This document shows positions 8,271 through 17,113 of a DNA stretch of 64,000 bases, in pieces. The translations under genes and the position numbers were made by a program. This stretch comes from Sphingobium sp. CCH11-B1 (lineage in GTDB: Bacteria; Pseudomonadota; Alphaproteobacteria; Sphingomonadales; Sphingomonadaceae). The stretch is taken from NCBI RefSeq assembly GCF_001556865.1, contig NZ_LSJY01000022.1, positions 32,939-96,938 of the forward strand. Direction: 5' to 3'. Below the pieces are notes generated by a model. It worked only from the letters and a program-made list of their open reading frames with translations. It was not told the origin of the DNA and made no database searches. Numbering within the stretch: position 1 is the stretch's first letter; every line of letters begins with the position of its first letter.

Positions 8271-10973
8271 GTGACGGACTGGTTAAAAACCGAGGCAAGG
8301 ATCAGGGCGCATTCGCCTTTCCTGGCGCGCGCGCTCGATCGATTTCCCACCGTCAGGTCGCGGCTGGAGGAAGCGGATTTCGATGGCGCGTTCGATGCCG
8401 CGCATGACGCCGCCATGCCGGAGGACGGCGTGGCGCGATCGCTGCGAAAACGGCGCGGCGCTATCGCGCTTGCGGTTGCGGCGGCTGATCTTGCAGGCGC
8501 ATGGGATCTTGATCGCGTCACCCGCGCCCTGTCGGATTTTGCGGACGACGCGCTGGAGGAGGCGCTCGCCACGGCCATGCGCGAACGCTATCCCGATGCG
8601 GAGCACAGGGGGTTCGTGGTGCTGGCGCTGGGCAAGCATGGCAGCCGCGAACTCAATTATTCGTCCGATATCGATCCGATCCTGCTCTACGATCCCCATA
8701 CCCTGCCGCATGGCGGGCGGGAGGATGTCGCCGACGCCGCCGTTCGCATCGGACGGCGGGTCAGCGAACTGCTGAGCGCGCGGGACGGTGACGGTTACGT
8801 CTTTCGCGTCGACCTGCGCCTGCGTCCCTCGCCTGAAGCGACGCCCATCGCGCTGCCGGTGGACGCGGCGATCGGCTATTATGAATCGACGGCGCTCGGC
8901 TGGGAGCAGGCGGCCTTCATTCGCGCCCGGCCGGCGGCCGGGGACAAGCAACTGGGCGACTATTTCCTGCGCCAGATTCGCCCCTTCGTGTGGCGAAGGA
9001 GCCTGGATTTCGGCGCGATCGACGCGATCGTCGACATCAGCCGCCGCATCCGCGACCATTATGCGCAGGGGCAGGCGCTGGGGCCTGGATATGACCTGAA
9101 ACGCGGCCGTGGCGGCATAAGGGAGGTCGAATTCTTCGCCCAGGTGCATCAGCTCATCCACGGCGGACGCGACCCCTCGCTACGATCGGGCAACACCCGG
9201 CAGGCGCTGCGGGCGCTTGCCGAAGCCGGCGTCATGGAGCGCGAAATAGCGACGCGGCTGGACGAGGCCTATGCCCTCTTCCGCACGGTCGAACACCGCC
9301 TCCAGATGGTGGAGGACCGGCAGACGCACGAACTGCCCAAATCGCCGGACGCGCTCGACAATGTGGCGCGGCTGCATGGTCTGGACGATGGGACGGCGCT
9401 CATCGATCTGCTGCGCCCGCATGTCGAGTGGGTGGGACGCAACTATGACCGCCTGACGCCGGAAAAGGAGGACGGATCCCTCTCGAACGATGAAGAGCGG
9501 CTGAAGGCGCAACTTGTCGATATGGGCTTTGCCGATCCGGACACGCCGCTGGCGCGGATCGGGCGTTGGCGGGGCGGCACGATTCGCGCCCTGCGCAGCG
9601 CGGCGTCGCGCGACGCGTTGGAGGCGCTGCTGCCCGACCTGATGCGCGCCCTGGCCCGTGCGCCCGATCCGTCCCGCGCGCTTAACCGTCTGGACGACAT
9701 GATCGGCCGCCTGCCGAGCGCGATCAACTTCTTCAAGCTGCTCGCCGCCCGACCTGCGCTGGTGGCGCTGCTGGCGGAAATATTGAGCCATGCCCCCACG
9801 CTCGCAGACGCGCTCGGGCGACGGGCGGAACTGCTCGACGGGCTGATCGACGCTTCCGCTTTCGATCCGCCGCCGCCGGTGCCCCGGCTCGCCGCGCAAT
9901 TCGCCGCGCTGGAACCGGGCGAGGATTATCAGGCGCTGCTGGACCGGGTGCGTCAGCGGGTCAACGACCGCCGCTTCGCGCTGGGCGCGCAGATCATCCG
10001 GGGCGGCGATCCGATCGAGGCGGGCAGGGGCTATGGCCGGGTTGCCGAAGCGGCGATCGAGGCGCTCGGCGCTGCGACCGTCACGGAGTTCGAGAAGGCT
10101 CATGGCAAGGTGCCGGGCGGGGAACTGCTGATCTTGGCGCTGGGGCGCATGGGGGGCGGGGTACTCACCCATGCCTCGGATCTTGATCTTGTCTATCTCT
10201 TCACCGGCGACTTCTCGACCGAAAACGACGGGCCCAAACCGCTCGGCGCCACCCAATATTTCAACCGTCTGGCGCAGCGCATCACCAACGCCCTGTCGGT
10301 CCCGACGGCGTCCGGCCCGCTCTATGAAGTGGACACGCGGCTGCGGCCATCGGGCGCGCAGGGATTGCTGGCGGTCAGTCTCGACAGCTTCGCCCGCTAT
10401 CAGCGGGAAGAAGCCTGGACCTGGGAGCATCTGGCGCTGACCCGCGCGCGTCCGGTGTTCGGATCGGCACCGGCGCGCGCGGCGCTCCACGCCGTGCTGG
10501 CGGAAACGCTGCAGCGCCCGCGCGACGTCGACATGCTGGCGCGCCAGGCAGTGAAGATGCGCGGCGACATTGCGCGTCACAAGCCGCCCGCCAGCAATCT
10601 CGACGTGAAGCTGGTGCCCGGCGGCCTGATTGACCTCGAATTCCTGATCCACGTCATGCAGTTCCGTCACCGGATGGCGTTTGATCCGGACCTGTCGGTG
10701 GCGCTGGCGGAACTGGTCGCGGCCGGCCATCTGCCCCCGGAACTGGTAGCGGCGCACGACCTCATCACTCGCTTCCTCGTTGTCTCGCGCCTCGTTTCGC
10801 CCAAATCGACCGAGCCGCCCGAAGCCACCCGGCCGCTGGTCGCGCGTGCCTGCGGCGCGCAATGTTGGGACGGCCTGCTTGAAAGCTACGCCAAGGCGCG
10901 GCAATGCGTCGGGGAAAGCTGGGGCGCGCTGGCCGCCCCCTATCAGGAGGCCCAAGATGCTGGAACAGGGTGA
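8271..10973 (+). CDS. glnE: Bifunctional glutamine synthetase adenylyltransferase/deadenylyltransferase
   Basis: A 900-residue GlnE, which adds AMP to glutamine synthetase under nitrogen excess and removes it by phosphorolysis under limitation, directed by PII. Two nucleotidyltransferase domains are visible: NYSSDIDPILLYD near residue 130 and GRMGGGVLTHASDLDLVYLF near 625-645, each with the D-x-D metal pair. The length is close to the 946 residues of the E. coli protein. The start is GTG at 8271 behind GGAGAGG. The 3' end overlaps the next gene (bcp) by 17 bp. Confidence 0.96.
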   Translation: MTDWLKTEARIRAHSPFLARALDRFPTVRSRLEEADFDGAFDAAHDAAMPEDGVARSLRKRRGAIALAVAAADLAGAWDLDRVTRALSDFADDALEEALATAMRERYPDAEHRGFVVLALGKHGSRELNYSSDIDPILLYDPHTLPHGGREDVADAAVRIGRRVSELLSARDGDGYVFRVDLRLRPSPEATPIALPVDAAIGYYESTALGWEQAAFIRARPAAGDKQLGDYFLRQIRPFVWRRSLDFGAIDAIVDISRRIRDHYAQGQALGPGYDLKRGRGGIREVEFFAQVHQLIHGGRDPSLRSGNTRQALRALAEAGVMEREIATRLDEAYALFRTVEHRLQMVEDRQTHELPKSPDALDNVARLHGLDDGTALIDLLRPHVEWVGRNYDRLTPEKEDGSLSNDEERLKAQLVDMGFADPDTPLARIGRWRGGTIRALRSAASRDALEALLPDLMRALARAPDPSRALNRLDDMIGRLPSAINFFKLLAARPALVALLAEILSHAPTLADALGRRAELLDGLIDASAFDPPPPVPRLAAQFAALEPGEDYQALLDRVRQRVNDRRFALGAQIIRGGDPIEAGRGYGRVAEAAIEALGAATVTEFEKAHGKVPGGELLILALGRMGGGVLTHASDLDLVYLFTGDFSTENDGPKPLGATQYFNRLAQRITNALSVPTASGPLYEVDTRLRPSGAQGLLAVSLDSFARYQREEAWTWEHLALTRARPVFGSAPARAALHAVLAETLQRPRDVDMLARQAVKMRGDIARHKPPASNLDVKLVPGGLIDLEFLIHVMQFRHRMAFDPDLSVALAELVAAGHLPPELVAAHDLITRFLVVSRLVSPKSTEPPEATRPLVARACGAQCWDGLLESYAKARQCVGESWGALAAPYQEAQDAGTG

Positions 10974-11421
10974 TCCCATCCCTGCGGTGACGCTCAAGGA
11001 CGCGGACGGCGTGGATTTCACGCTGGACGCCTATCGCGGCAAGCCGCTGGTCGTCTATTTCTACCCCAAGGCCGACACGCCCGGCTGCACCAACGAGGCG
11101 AAGGATTTCACGGCGCTGGCGGATGAATATGCGGCGGCCGGTGTGCCGGTGATCGGCGTTTCCAAGGACAAGCCCGCCAAGCTCAAGAAATTCGCCGACA
11201 AATACGGGCTTTCCGTCATCCTCGCGTCGGATGAGGAGCAGGGCGCGGCGTGCGAGGCTTTCGGCACATGGGTCGAAAAATCGCTCTATGGCCGCAAATA
11301 TATGGGCATTGAACGGGCAACCTTCCTCTTCGACGCGGGCGGCCATGTCGCGCGCGTCTGGCCCAAGGTGAAGGTGAAGGGCCATGCGCAGGAGGTGCTG
11401 GAGGCGGCGCAGGCGCTTTGA
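10957..11421 (+). CDS. bcp: Thioredoxin-dependent thiol peroxidase (peroxiredoxin Q / BCP)
   Basis: A 154-residue peroxiredoxin. PKADTPGCTNEAKDF carries the peroxidatic cysteine at about residue 46 in the TPGCT motif; GVSKDKPAKLKKFADKYGL and GIERATFLFDAGG are typical BCP blocks. It reduces H2O2 and organic peroxides in the cytoplasm. The start ATG at 10957 lies inside the end of glnE and has CAGGAGG 7 bases upstream. The stop overlaps the start of the DUF455 gene, so glnE, bcp and DUF455 form one unit. Confidence 0.93.
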   Translation: MLEQGDPIPAVTLKDADGVDFTLDAYRGKPLVVYFYPKADTPGCTNEAKDFTALADEYAAAGVPVIGVSKDKPAKLKKFADKYGLSVILASDEEQGAACEAFGTWVEKSLYGRKYMGIERATFLFDAGGHVARVWPKVKVKGHAQEVLEAAQAL

Positions 11422-12227
11422 TGCTACCCGCTTCCGTCGACAGCGTAGGCGCGGCCTGCGCCCATGTGCTGCTGACGCCCGACCCCTCGGCCAAGCTGAA
11501 GGCTGCCCGCGCCGTCGCACGCGCTTGGCGGCAGGGGCGGCTCGACGCCCGGTTCGATGCGGCGATGCCGGATCGTCCGGCGCGGCCTGCCCTGCCCGAA
11601 CTGCTGCCGCCCAATCGGATGCCGAAGCGCGGGAAGATCGGGTCGGAGCGCGCCCGGACTGCGATGCTCCACGCGCTTGCTCATATCGAATTCGTCGCGA
11701 TCGACCTGGCGTTCGACTTGGTCGGACGGTTCGGCCGCCAATTTCCCGATGCCTTCATCGACCAATGGATGCAGGTCGGCGCGGAGGAGGCGATGCATTT
11801 CGCGCTGCTTGACCGGCGCTTGCGGCAGATGGGCAGCCATTATGGCGCGCTCCCCGCGCATGACGGCTTGTGGCAGGCGGCGGAGGAAACCGCGACGGAT
11901 GCGCTCGCCCGTCTCGCTATCGTGCCGATGGTGCTGGAGGCGCGCGCGCTCGATATCACGCCGGCGACGGTCGACCGGTTCGAAAGCGTCGGTGACCATG
12001 TCTCTGCGCGGATGCTGAGACGGATCATGGCGGACGAGATTCGGCATGTGTCGGCGGGGACGACATGGTTCAACTGGGCGACGAACCGACTGGGGATAGA
12101 CTCCCCAAATCATTACCAAATCCTTGTGAAACGCCATTTTCGGGGTGGGCTGAAGGCGCCGTTCAACGCTTCGGCGCGTCGGCAGGCCGGTTTGACGGAA
12201 GAATATTACGCCGCGCTTGCAACATAA
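11421..12227 (+). CDS. DUF455 family ferritin-like protein
   Basis: A 268-residue DUF455 member. Helices with AHIEFVAIDLAFDL, VGAEEAMHFALLDRRLR and ADEIRHVSAGTTWF supply the Glu/His pattern of a ferritin-like di-iron four-helix bundle. The ATG at 11421 overlaps the TGA of bcp (TGATG). A link to oxidative stress or to tRNA-modifying MiaE-type enzymes has been suggested for such folds, but the function is not established. Confidence 0.85.
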   Translation: MLPASVDSVGAACAHVLLTPDPSAKLKAARAVARAWRQGRLDARFDAAMPDRPARPALPELLPPNRMPKRGKIGSERARTAMLHALAHIEFVAIDLAFDLVGRFGRQFPDAFIDQWMQVGAEEAMHFALLDRRLRQMGSHYGALPAHDGLWQAAEETATDALARLAIVPMVLEARALDITPATVDRFESVGDHVSARMLRRIMADEIRHVSAGTTWFNWATNRLGIDSPNHYQILVKRHFRGGLKAPFNASARRQAGLTEEYYAALAT

Positions 12228-12335
12228 GGCGGGATTTGCACTTCTGCGCCCAGCGGGGGCGATGAAAGTCGCCAGAATTTGAACACGGGAAGCGCCGAGG
12301 GGCAACAGCCTCCGGTGACATAAGTCGGGGTCTGC

Positions 12336-13064
12336 ATGTCGGTTCTTCAGTCGGTGAATGCTCGCGGGTTGCATTGGTTCCAGGTCGCGCGTCGGATTTC
12401 TCACATTCTGGGTGGTATCGGAATTGCCGGAGCGCTGTGCGCGGCTGTTCCGGCCCATGCCTCGGAAACCGATGACCCCTATGGCGACGCGTCGGAAGTG
12501 AATATGAGCCCTCTCGGGCCGTCCGATGTCGGCTTCTCCACCCTCTTCGCCAGCCTCCAGCGCATGGATGGACACGCAAAGACCGCCGCCTACATCCCGT
12601 CGGGCCGCCCGGTCGAAAAGCTCTCGCTCACCTCCAACTTCGGCGTCCGTTCCGATCCGTTCAACGGCGGCGCGCGCATGCACAAGGGCATCGACATTCC
12701 CGGCCCGGTGGGCACGCCGATCCATGCCACCGCCGACGGCATCGTCAGCCGTTCGGGCTGGGCCAGCGGCTACGGTAATCTCGTCCAGATCTCGCACGGC
12801 AGCGGCATGGAAACGCGTTACGGCCACATGTCGAAGCTGCTGGTCGCCGAAAACAGCTTTGTGAAGCGCGGCCAGATCATCGGCCTCATGGGGTCCACCG
12901 GCCGTTCGACCGGCAGCCACCTTCATTATGAAGTCCGCGTGGACGGCGCGGCGATCAACCCGATGCCTTTCGTGACCGGCCCCGACTATCTGGTGGCGAT
13001 GAACACGAAGCCCCCGGTCGCCATGGGCGGCCCGACCAAGGCGGAGGAAAAGGCCGTCGATTGA
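12336..13064 (+). CDS. M23 family metallopeptidase (LytM-type peptidoglycan endopeptidase)
   Basis: A 242-residue exported protein. A basic N terminus and a hydrophobic stretch (ILGGIGIAGALCAAVPAHAS, about residues 26-45) form a signal peptide. The C-terminal LytM domain has the zinc ligands in MHKGIDIPG (His, Asp) and GSHLHYEVR (H-x-H). It would cleave peptide cross-links or act as a regulator in the periplasm. The 108-bp stretch before it has short hairpins but no convincing promoter or riboswitch. A strong terminator follows. Confidence 0.9.
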   Translation: MSVLQSVNARGLHWFQVARRISHILGGIGIAGALCAAVPAHASETDDPYGDASEVNMSPLGPSDVGFSTLFASLQRMDGHAKTAAYIPSGRPVEKLSLTSNFGVRSDPFNGGARMHKGIDIPGPVGTPIHATADGIVSRSGWASGYGNLVQISHGSGMETRYGHMSKLLVAENSFVKRGQIIGLMGSTGRSTGSHLHYEVRVDGAAINPMPFVTGPDYLVAMNTKPPVAMGGPTKAEEKAVD

Positions 13065-13089
13065 CGCATCTTTTCGCCTCAACTTTCGC

Positions 13090-13122
13090 AAAGGCCCGGC
13101 AGCACCGCTTGCCGGGCCTTTT
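13090..13122 (+). terminator. Rho-independent terminator after the M23 peptidase gene
   Basis: A perfect 12-bp stem (AAAGGCCCGGCA at 13090-13101 with its complement at 13110-13121), 8-nt loop, ending in TTTT. Confidence 0.85.
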
Positions 13123-13146
13123 GCATGATCCTATCTAGGCACCATC

Positions 13147-13473
13147 ATGGCCGATATCGATCTCACCTCTTCCGCCGCCGCCCGTGTGGCGACCATTGCC
13201 GCCAAGCAGGGCAAGCCCGCCATCCTGCGCCTGTCGGTGGAAGGGGGCGGCTGTTCGGGCTTTCAATACCGGTTCGGCCTCGCCGACAGCGTGGAACCCG
13301 ACGACCTGTCGGTGCAACGTGACGGCGTGACGCTGGTGGTGGACGATGTCAGCATCGATCTGGTGCGCGGGTCCGCCGTCGATTTCGTGTCGGATCTTGC
13401 CGGTGCGGCGTTCAAGGTCACGAACCCCAACGCCACCGCCGGATGCGGATGCGGGACGAGCTTTTCGGTATAA
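13147..13473 (+). CDS. erpA: Iron-sulfur cluster carrier, IscA/ErpA family
   Basis: A 108-residue A-type carrier that receives Fe-S clusters from the assembly scaffold and hands them to apo-enzymes. The three conserved cysteines are in GGGCSGFQY (about residue 38) and the C-terminal GCGCGTSFSV. The start ATG is at 13147. It is followed by xth, an order common in alphaproteobacteria. The family is certain; the choice of ErpA over IscA or SufA is by length and context only. Confidence 0.88.
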   Translation: MADIDLTSSAAARVATIAAKQGKPAILRLSVEGGGCSGFQYRFGLADSVEPDDLSVQRDGVTLVVDDVSIDLVRGSAVDFVSDLAGAAFKVTNPNATAGCGCGTSFSV

Positions 13474-13505
13474 TCGCCTGGAATTTTCTTCGTCACCTCA
13501 GTGAA

Positions 13506-13566
13506 GGCTGGGTCTCACTTTACCTCTCGCAATGCTGAAGGCAGTGAGAGGCCAGCCTGTGCTGGC
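13506..13566. repeat. Imperfect cruciform in the xth leader
   Basis: Nested inverted repeats lie just before xth: GGCTGG (13506-13511) with CCAGCC (13552-13557), TCTCACT (13513-13519) with AGTGAGA (13543-13549), and a separate small palindrome GCCAGC-ctgt-GCTGGC (13551-13566). This looks like a dispersed palindromic element rather than coding sequence. Confidence 0.5.
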
Positions 13567-13587
13567 ATGACGGAAGGAAATACGGGA

Positions 13588-14364
13588 ATGCGCATCGCGA
13601 CCTTCAACATCAACGGCATCAAGGCGCGCCTGCCGCGCCTGCTGGAATGGCTGGACGAAACGCGGCCAGACATTGCCTGCCTTCAGGAAATCAAGACCAG
13701 CGACGATACTTTCCCGGCCAAGGATATCGAGGCCGCAGGCTATGGCGCGATCTGGCACGGGCAAAAGGGTTTCAACGGTGTCGCCATCCTGGCGCGCGGC
13801 GAAACGCCGGTGGAGGTGCGCCGGGGTCTGGAGGGCGAGCCGGAGGACGAGCATAGCCGTTACCTTGAGGCTGACGTGAAGGGCGTGCGCGTTGCCTCCA
13901 TCTACCTGCCGAACGGCAATCCGCAGCCCGGCCCCAAATTCGACTATAAGCTGCGCTGGATGAAGCGATTGCGTACACGCGCCGCGGAAATCTGGGCGGA
14001 AGAAGTGCCGGCGATCCTTGCGGGCGATTACAATGTCATCCCGCGCGACGTCGACACCTATTCGGTCAAGGCGATGGCGGACGACGCGCTGATGCAGCCG
14101 GAAAGCCGCGCAGCCTATCGCCGCCTGCTGGGCGATGGCTGGACCGACGCCATCCTGTCGCGGCACCCCGCCGGCGGGGTCTGGACCTTCTGGGACTATC
14201 AGATGAACGCCTGGCCGCGCGACGCGGGTTTCCGCATTGACCATCTGTTGCTCAGCCCCGCTGCCGCCGACCGGCTGATCGACGCGCAGGTTGATCGCGA
14301 ATTTCGCGGCCGGGAAAAGGCGAGCGACCACGCGCCGACCTGGGTCGAACTCCGGCCGCAATAA
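13588..14364 (+). CDS. xth: Exodeoxyribonuclease III
   Basis: A 258-residue AP endonuclease/3'-5' exonuclease of base-excision repair. Conserved active-site blocks are FNINGIKAR, CLQEIKT, GFNGVAIL, GDYNVIP and SDHAPTW. The start chosen is the ATG at 13588 because the protein begins MRIATFNINGI there, as in the family; the 87 bases of open frame before it are repeat sequence. It lies 114 bp after the erpA-type gene and may share its transcript. Confidence 0.95.
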   Translation: MRIATFNINGIKARLPRLLEWLDETRPDIACLQEIKTSDDTFPAKDIEAAGYGAIWHGQKGFNGVAILARGETPVEVRRGLEGEPEDEHSRYLEADVKGVRVASIYLPNGNPQPGPKFDYKLRWMKRLRTRAAEIWAEEVPAILAGDYNVIPRDVDTYSVKAMADDALMQPESRAAYRRLLGDGWTDAILSRHPAGGVWTFWDYQMNAWPRDAGFRIDHLLLSPAAADRLIDAQVDREFRGREKASDHAPTWVELRPQ

Positions 14365-14407
14365 TTATCCGGGTAATATTGACTAAGTTTTATCCGGATA
14401 ATAATGC
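14365..14407 (+). promoter_or_regulatory. Promoter with paired TTATCCGGATAA palindromes
   Basis: A perfect palindrome TTATCCGGATAA (14390-14401) and a one-mismatch copy TTATCCGGGTAA (14365-14376) have centres 25 bp apart. Between and beneath them lie TTGACT (14379-14384) and TAATGC (14402-14407), 17 bp apart. The promoter of the DUF2239 gene therefore seems to be flanked by two operators for an unidentified dimeric regulator. Confidence 0.55.
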
Positions 14408-14427
14408 CATGCCGAAGGAGATTCGAC

Positions 14428-14961
14428 ATGGAACGGACATTGACGGCTTTTGCAGGGGATATGTGGATCGCCACGGGCGATGAAGCGGAAGTGCGGGAAG
14501 CGGTGCGCGCGATGGGCGAGGACGCGCAGGCCGTGCTGCTCTTCGACGACAGGACCGGGCGACAGGTCGACATAGACTTGCGCGGCCCTTCCGAAACCGC
14601 GCCGCGCGGGCGCGGGCGCCCGAAACTGGGCGTCCAGCCGCGGGAGGTTACGCTGTTGCCGCGTCAGTGGGACTGGCTGGCCCAGCAGCCGGGCGGCGCG
14701 TCCGCCACGTTGCGCCGCCTGGTCGACGCCGCGCGCAAGGCGGAAGCGACCGCGCCGTCGCCACGCGCCGCGAAGGATGCCGCCTATCATTTCCTCACTG
14801 CCATGGCGGGCGACCGGCCGCATTATGAAGCGGCGATCCGGGCGCTCTATGCCGGGGACGGGGCGCAGTTCGACTCGCTTTGCGCCGACTGGCCCTCCGG
14901 CATTCGCGATCATGGGCGCGCGCTCGCCGCTCCGGCCTTCGACATGCAAGCGGCAGGATAA
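14428..14961 (+). CDS. DUF2239 family protein
   Basis: A 177-residue protein with the DUF2239 layout: TAFAGDMWIATGD at the N terminus, a central basic RGRGRPKLGVQPREVTLLPR segment that looks DNA- or RNA-binding, and WLAQQPGGASATLRRLVD. The ATG at 14428 is preceded by GAAGGAG; an earlier ATG at 14404 lacks this. The function is unknown. Two palindromic operators in the promoter suggest it is induced by a specific signal. Confidence 0.82.
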   Translation: MERTLTAFAGDMWIATGDEAEVREAVRAMGEDAQAVLLFDDRTGRQVDIDLRGPSETAPRGRGRPKLGVQPREVTLLPRQWDWLAQQPGGASATLRRLVDAARKAEATAPSPRAAKDAAYHFLTAMAGDRPHYEAAIRALYAGDGAQFDSLCADWPSGIRDHGRALAAPAFDMQAAG

Positions 14962-15033
14962 GAGTCATCTTTAACATTGCCCCACCTGCAACGGACAAGC
15001 GGCAGGCTATTGACCACAACTGTAATCGATGCG

Positions 15034-15047
15034 ACTACATATGTAGT
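15034..15047 (+). promoter_or_regulatory. BlaI-type operator
   Basis: A perfect 14-bp palindrome ACTACATATGTAGT lies 24 bp before the blaI start. It contains the TACA/TGTA half sites of BlaI/MecI operators, so autorepression of blaI-blaR1 is likely. A weak TTGACC at 15010-15015 may be the -35 element. Confidence 0.75.
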
Positions 15048-15070
15048 TACAACGATCCGAGTCGAATCAG

Positions 15071-15439
15071 GTGAGCGAGAAGATCAGCGAAGCGGAACTG
15101 GTGGTGATGGAGGCGCTGTGGGAACAGTCGCCCTTGACCGCTGCCGAGGTCGCGGACCGCGTCACCCAGGATCGGGACTGGAGCGTCCAGACGGTAAAGA
15201 CTCTGTTGTCGCGCCTGATGGCCAAGGATGTGATCGGGGCCGACCAGGACGGTCGCCGCTTCCTGTACCATCCCCTGGTTGCGCGCGACGATTATGTCGC
15301 GGGCGAATCCGGTCGGCTGGTGAACCGGCTGTTCGGCGGGCGGGTATCGCCGCTGGTAGCGCAGCTCGCCAGCCAGGATCAGTTGACGGCGGAAGATATC
15401 GCCGAGCTTGAGGAAATCCTGAAAGGGTTGAGATCATGA
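15071..15439 (+). CDS. blaI: BlaI/MecI/CopY family transcriptional repressor
   Basis: A 122-residue winged-helix repressor (SEAELVVMEALWEQSPLTAAEV; VQTVKTLLSRLMAKDVI as recognition region; C-terminal dimerisation helices). The family is cleaved on signalling by a BlaR1-type metalloprotease, which here follows directly with an ATGA overlap. The start is GTG at 15071. A perfect TACA/TGTA palindrome sits in the promoter. No beta-lactamase gene is next to it. Confidence 0.9.
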   Translation: MSEKISEAELVVMEALWEQSPLTAAEVADRVTQDRDWSVQTVKTLLSRLMAKDVIGADQDGRRFLYHPLVARDDYVAGESGRLVNRLFGGRVSPLVAQLASQDQLTAEDIAELEEILKGLRS

Positions 15440-17109
15440 GCGTCTGGGTCGCCGAAACGCTGATCGCCACCACCTTGCTGATGGCGCTGGTCATGATGCT
15501 GCGGCGGCCGGTGGCCCGGTGGCTGGGTGCGGGCGCCGCCTACATGCTCTGGGCGCTGCCGCTCGCGCGCATGCTGATGCCCGCATTGCCCAGCGCGGTC
15601 GATCCTTCGCCGCTGCATCTGGCGGTGGACCAGGCGGGGCTGGCGGCGATGCTCGACGCCGCGCCCGCCGCGACCGTCGCCGCCGCAACGCCCGTTCCCG
15701 CCGAAGCCGCCTTTCCCTGGCTGGAGACCGGCATCACCCTCTGGTTCATCGGCATGCTGCTCTTTCTGCTGGTGCAGGCGATGGGCTATGCGCGCTTCCG
15801 CCGCCACATGCTGGATGGCGCGACCGATCTTGGCCAGGAAGGCCGCATCCGCCTCATCAACAGCCCCAATGCGTCAGGGCCGCTCGCCTTCGGCCTGTTC
15901 CGCCCCTATATCGTCCTGCCCACCGATTTCGGCCTGCGCTACGACGCGCAGGAACAGGATATGGCGATCGCGCATGAACGCGCCCACCATGAGCGTGGCG
16001 ACCTGATCGCCAATATGGTCGCGCTCCTGCTGCTGGCGGTGCATTGGTGCAACCCGGTCGCCTGGCTTGCCTACCGCGCCTATCGCACGGATCAGGAAAC
16101 CGCCTGCGACGCTCGCGTCCTTTCGCTTTACGGCCGCGAATCCGCCCATGCCTATGGCCGGGCTATCCTGAAGGCGGCGGGCGGACGACAATTCGCCGCC
16201 GCCTGCCATTTGACCCGCGTCACAGCTCTTAAAGGGAGGCTGAAAATGCTTTCGAACCACGACATGTCGCTGCGCCGGATCAGCTGGGGCATGGCCGCCG
16301 TCGCGCTCGTTACGGCGACCGGTCTCGCGCTCACCGCGTCCGGCACCCGCGCCGCGCAGCAGATGGCGGCCATCACTGATAAGGTCGAGGCCGCCGACTT
16401 CACGCGCCTCAAGAATTTGGTGGCGCAGCCCGCCGCCGCCAGCGTCGCGACTGCGGCTCCCGCCGGGTCGGCAACACCGGCAGCGCCTGCCGCCGCTGCC
16501 ACCCCTGCATTGTCTTCGGCCCATGCCGATGCCTGGCCTGTCGCACCTGTCCCCCCGGTGGCCCCGGCCGCTGACATGATCGCCCCGGTTCCGCCAACGC
16601 CGCCGGCGCCGCCCAGCGTCCGGTCGGAAAAGAATCGGATCGTGGTCACGCATGCCGATGGTCGCGTCGAAACCCATGCCATCCCGACAGAGCGGGAGAT
16701 CGCGCGAATGATGCCGGTGATCGACGTGCGCGAAGGCTGCGATGGCGGCAACGAGCAAATGACCAGCCATCGCGAATGGGTCGATGGCGACGGCAAGCGC
16801 CATGTCCGCGTGCGCATCTGCAACCGGGCGATCGAGGCGCAGGCGCACCGCGCCGAAAGGCAGGCCGAAGCGCAGAGCCGCCAAGCCGAAGCGCAGCGCC
16901 GTCAGGCCGAGGCGCAGGCCCGGCGGATGGAGATGATTGCCGAACGCGAAGCCGCGCGCGCCGAGCGGATGGGCAAGATCGCGGCGCGTCGCGGCCTGAT
17001 GAACGCGCGCACGCAAATATTGAACGCGTCCCTGTCGCCGTCCGATCGGGACGAGGCGTTGCGCGACATCGATCGCGAAATCGCCGCGCTCGACCGCGAC
17101 GACGACTGA
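15436..17109 (+). CDS. blaR1: M56 family metallopeptidase, BlaR1-like
   Basis: A 557-residue membrane protease. The N-terminal part has hydrophobic segments (residues about 1-20, 35-55, 95-115) and the zinc site AHERAHHERGD near residue 180, followed by another hydrophobic segment. Instead of a C-terminal penicillin-binding sensor domain, the outer part is Ala/Pro-rich (residues about 335-395) and then a charged coiled coil with repeated RQAEAQ units (about 470-520). It would cleave BlaI on sensing an unknown envelope signal. Confidence 0.87.
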   Translation: MSVWVAETLIATTLLMALVMMLRRPVARWLGAGAAYMLWALPLARMLMPALPSAVDPSPLHLAVDQAGLAAMLDAAPAATVAAATPVPAEAAFPWLETGITLWFIGMLLFLLVQAMGYARFRRHMLDGATDLGQEGRIRLINSPNASGPLAFGLFRPYIVLPTDFGLRYDAQEQDMAIAHERAHHERGDLIANMVALLLLAVHWCNPVAWLAYRAYRTDQETACDARVLSLYGRESAHAYGRAILKAAGGRQFAAACHLTRVTALKGRLKMLSNHDMSLRRISWGMAAVALVTATGLALTASGTRAAQQMAAITDKVEAADFTRLKNLVAQPAAASVATAAPAGSATPAAPAAAATPALSSAHADAWPVAPVPPVAPAADMIAPVPPTPPAPPSVRSEKNRIVVTHADGRVETHAIPTEREIARMMPVIDVREGCDGGNEQMTSHREWVDGDGKRHVRVRICNRAIEAQAHRAERQAEAQSRQAEAQRRQAEAQARRMEMIAEREAARAERMGKIAARRGLMNARTQILNASLSPSDRDEALRDIDREIAALDRDDD

Positions 17110-17113
17110 TTTT

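Noticed and set aside
9180..11021. 613-codon minus-strand open frame opposite glnE
   Set aside because: It is the antisense shadow of a well-conserved glnE; His/Arg/Gln-rich composition and no domains.
12228..12335. Possible structured leader or riboswitch before the M23 gene
   Set aside because: Only short local hairpins (GGCGA/TCGCC; GAC/GTC) are seen, with no match to a riboswitch class I can recognise.
11424..13091. 555-codon minus-strand open frame across the DUF455 and M23 genes
   Set aside because: Shadow frame caused by high GC; both plus-strand genes have clear family motifs.
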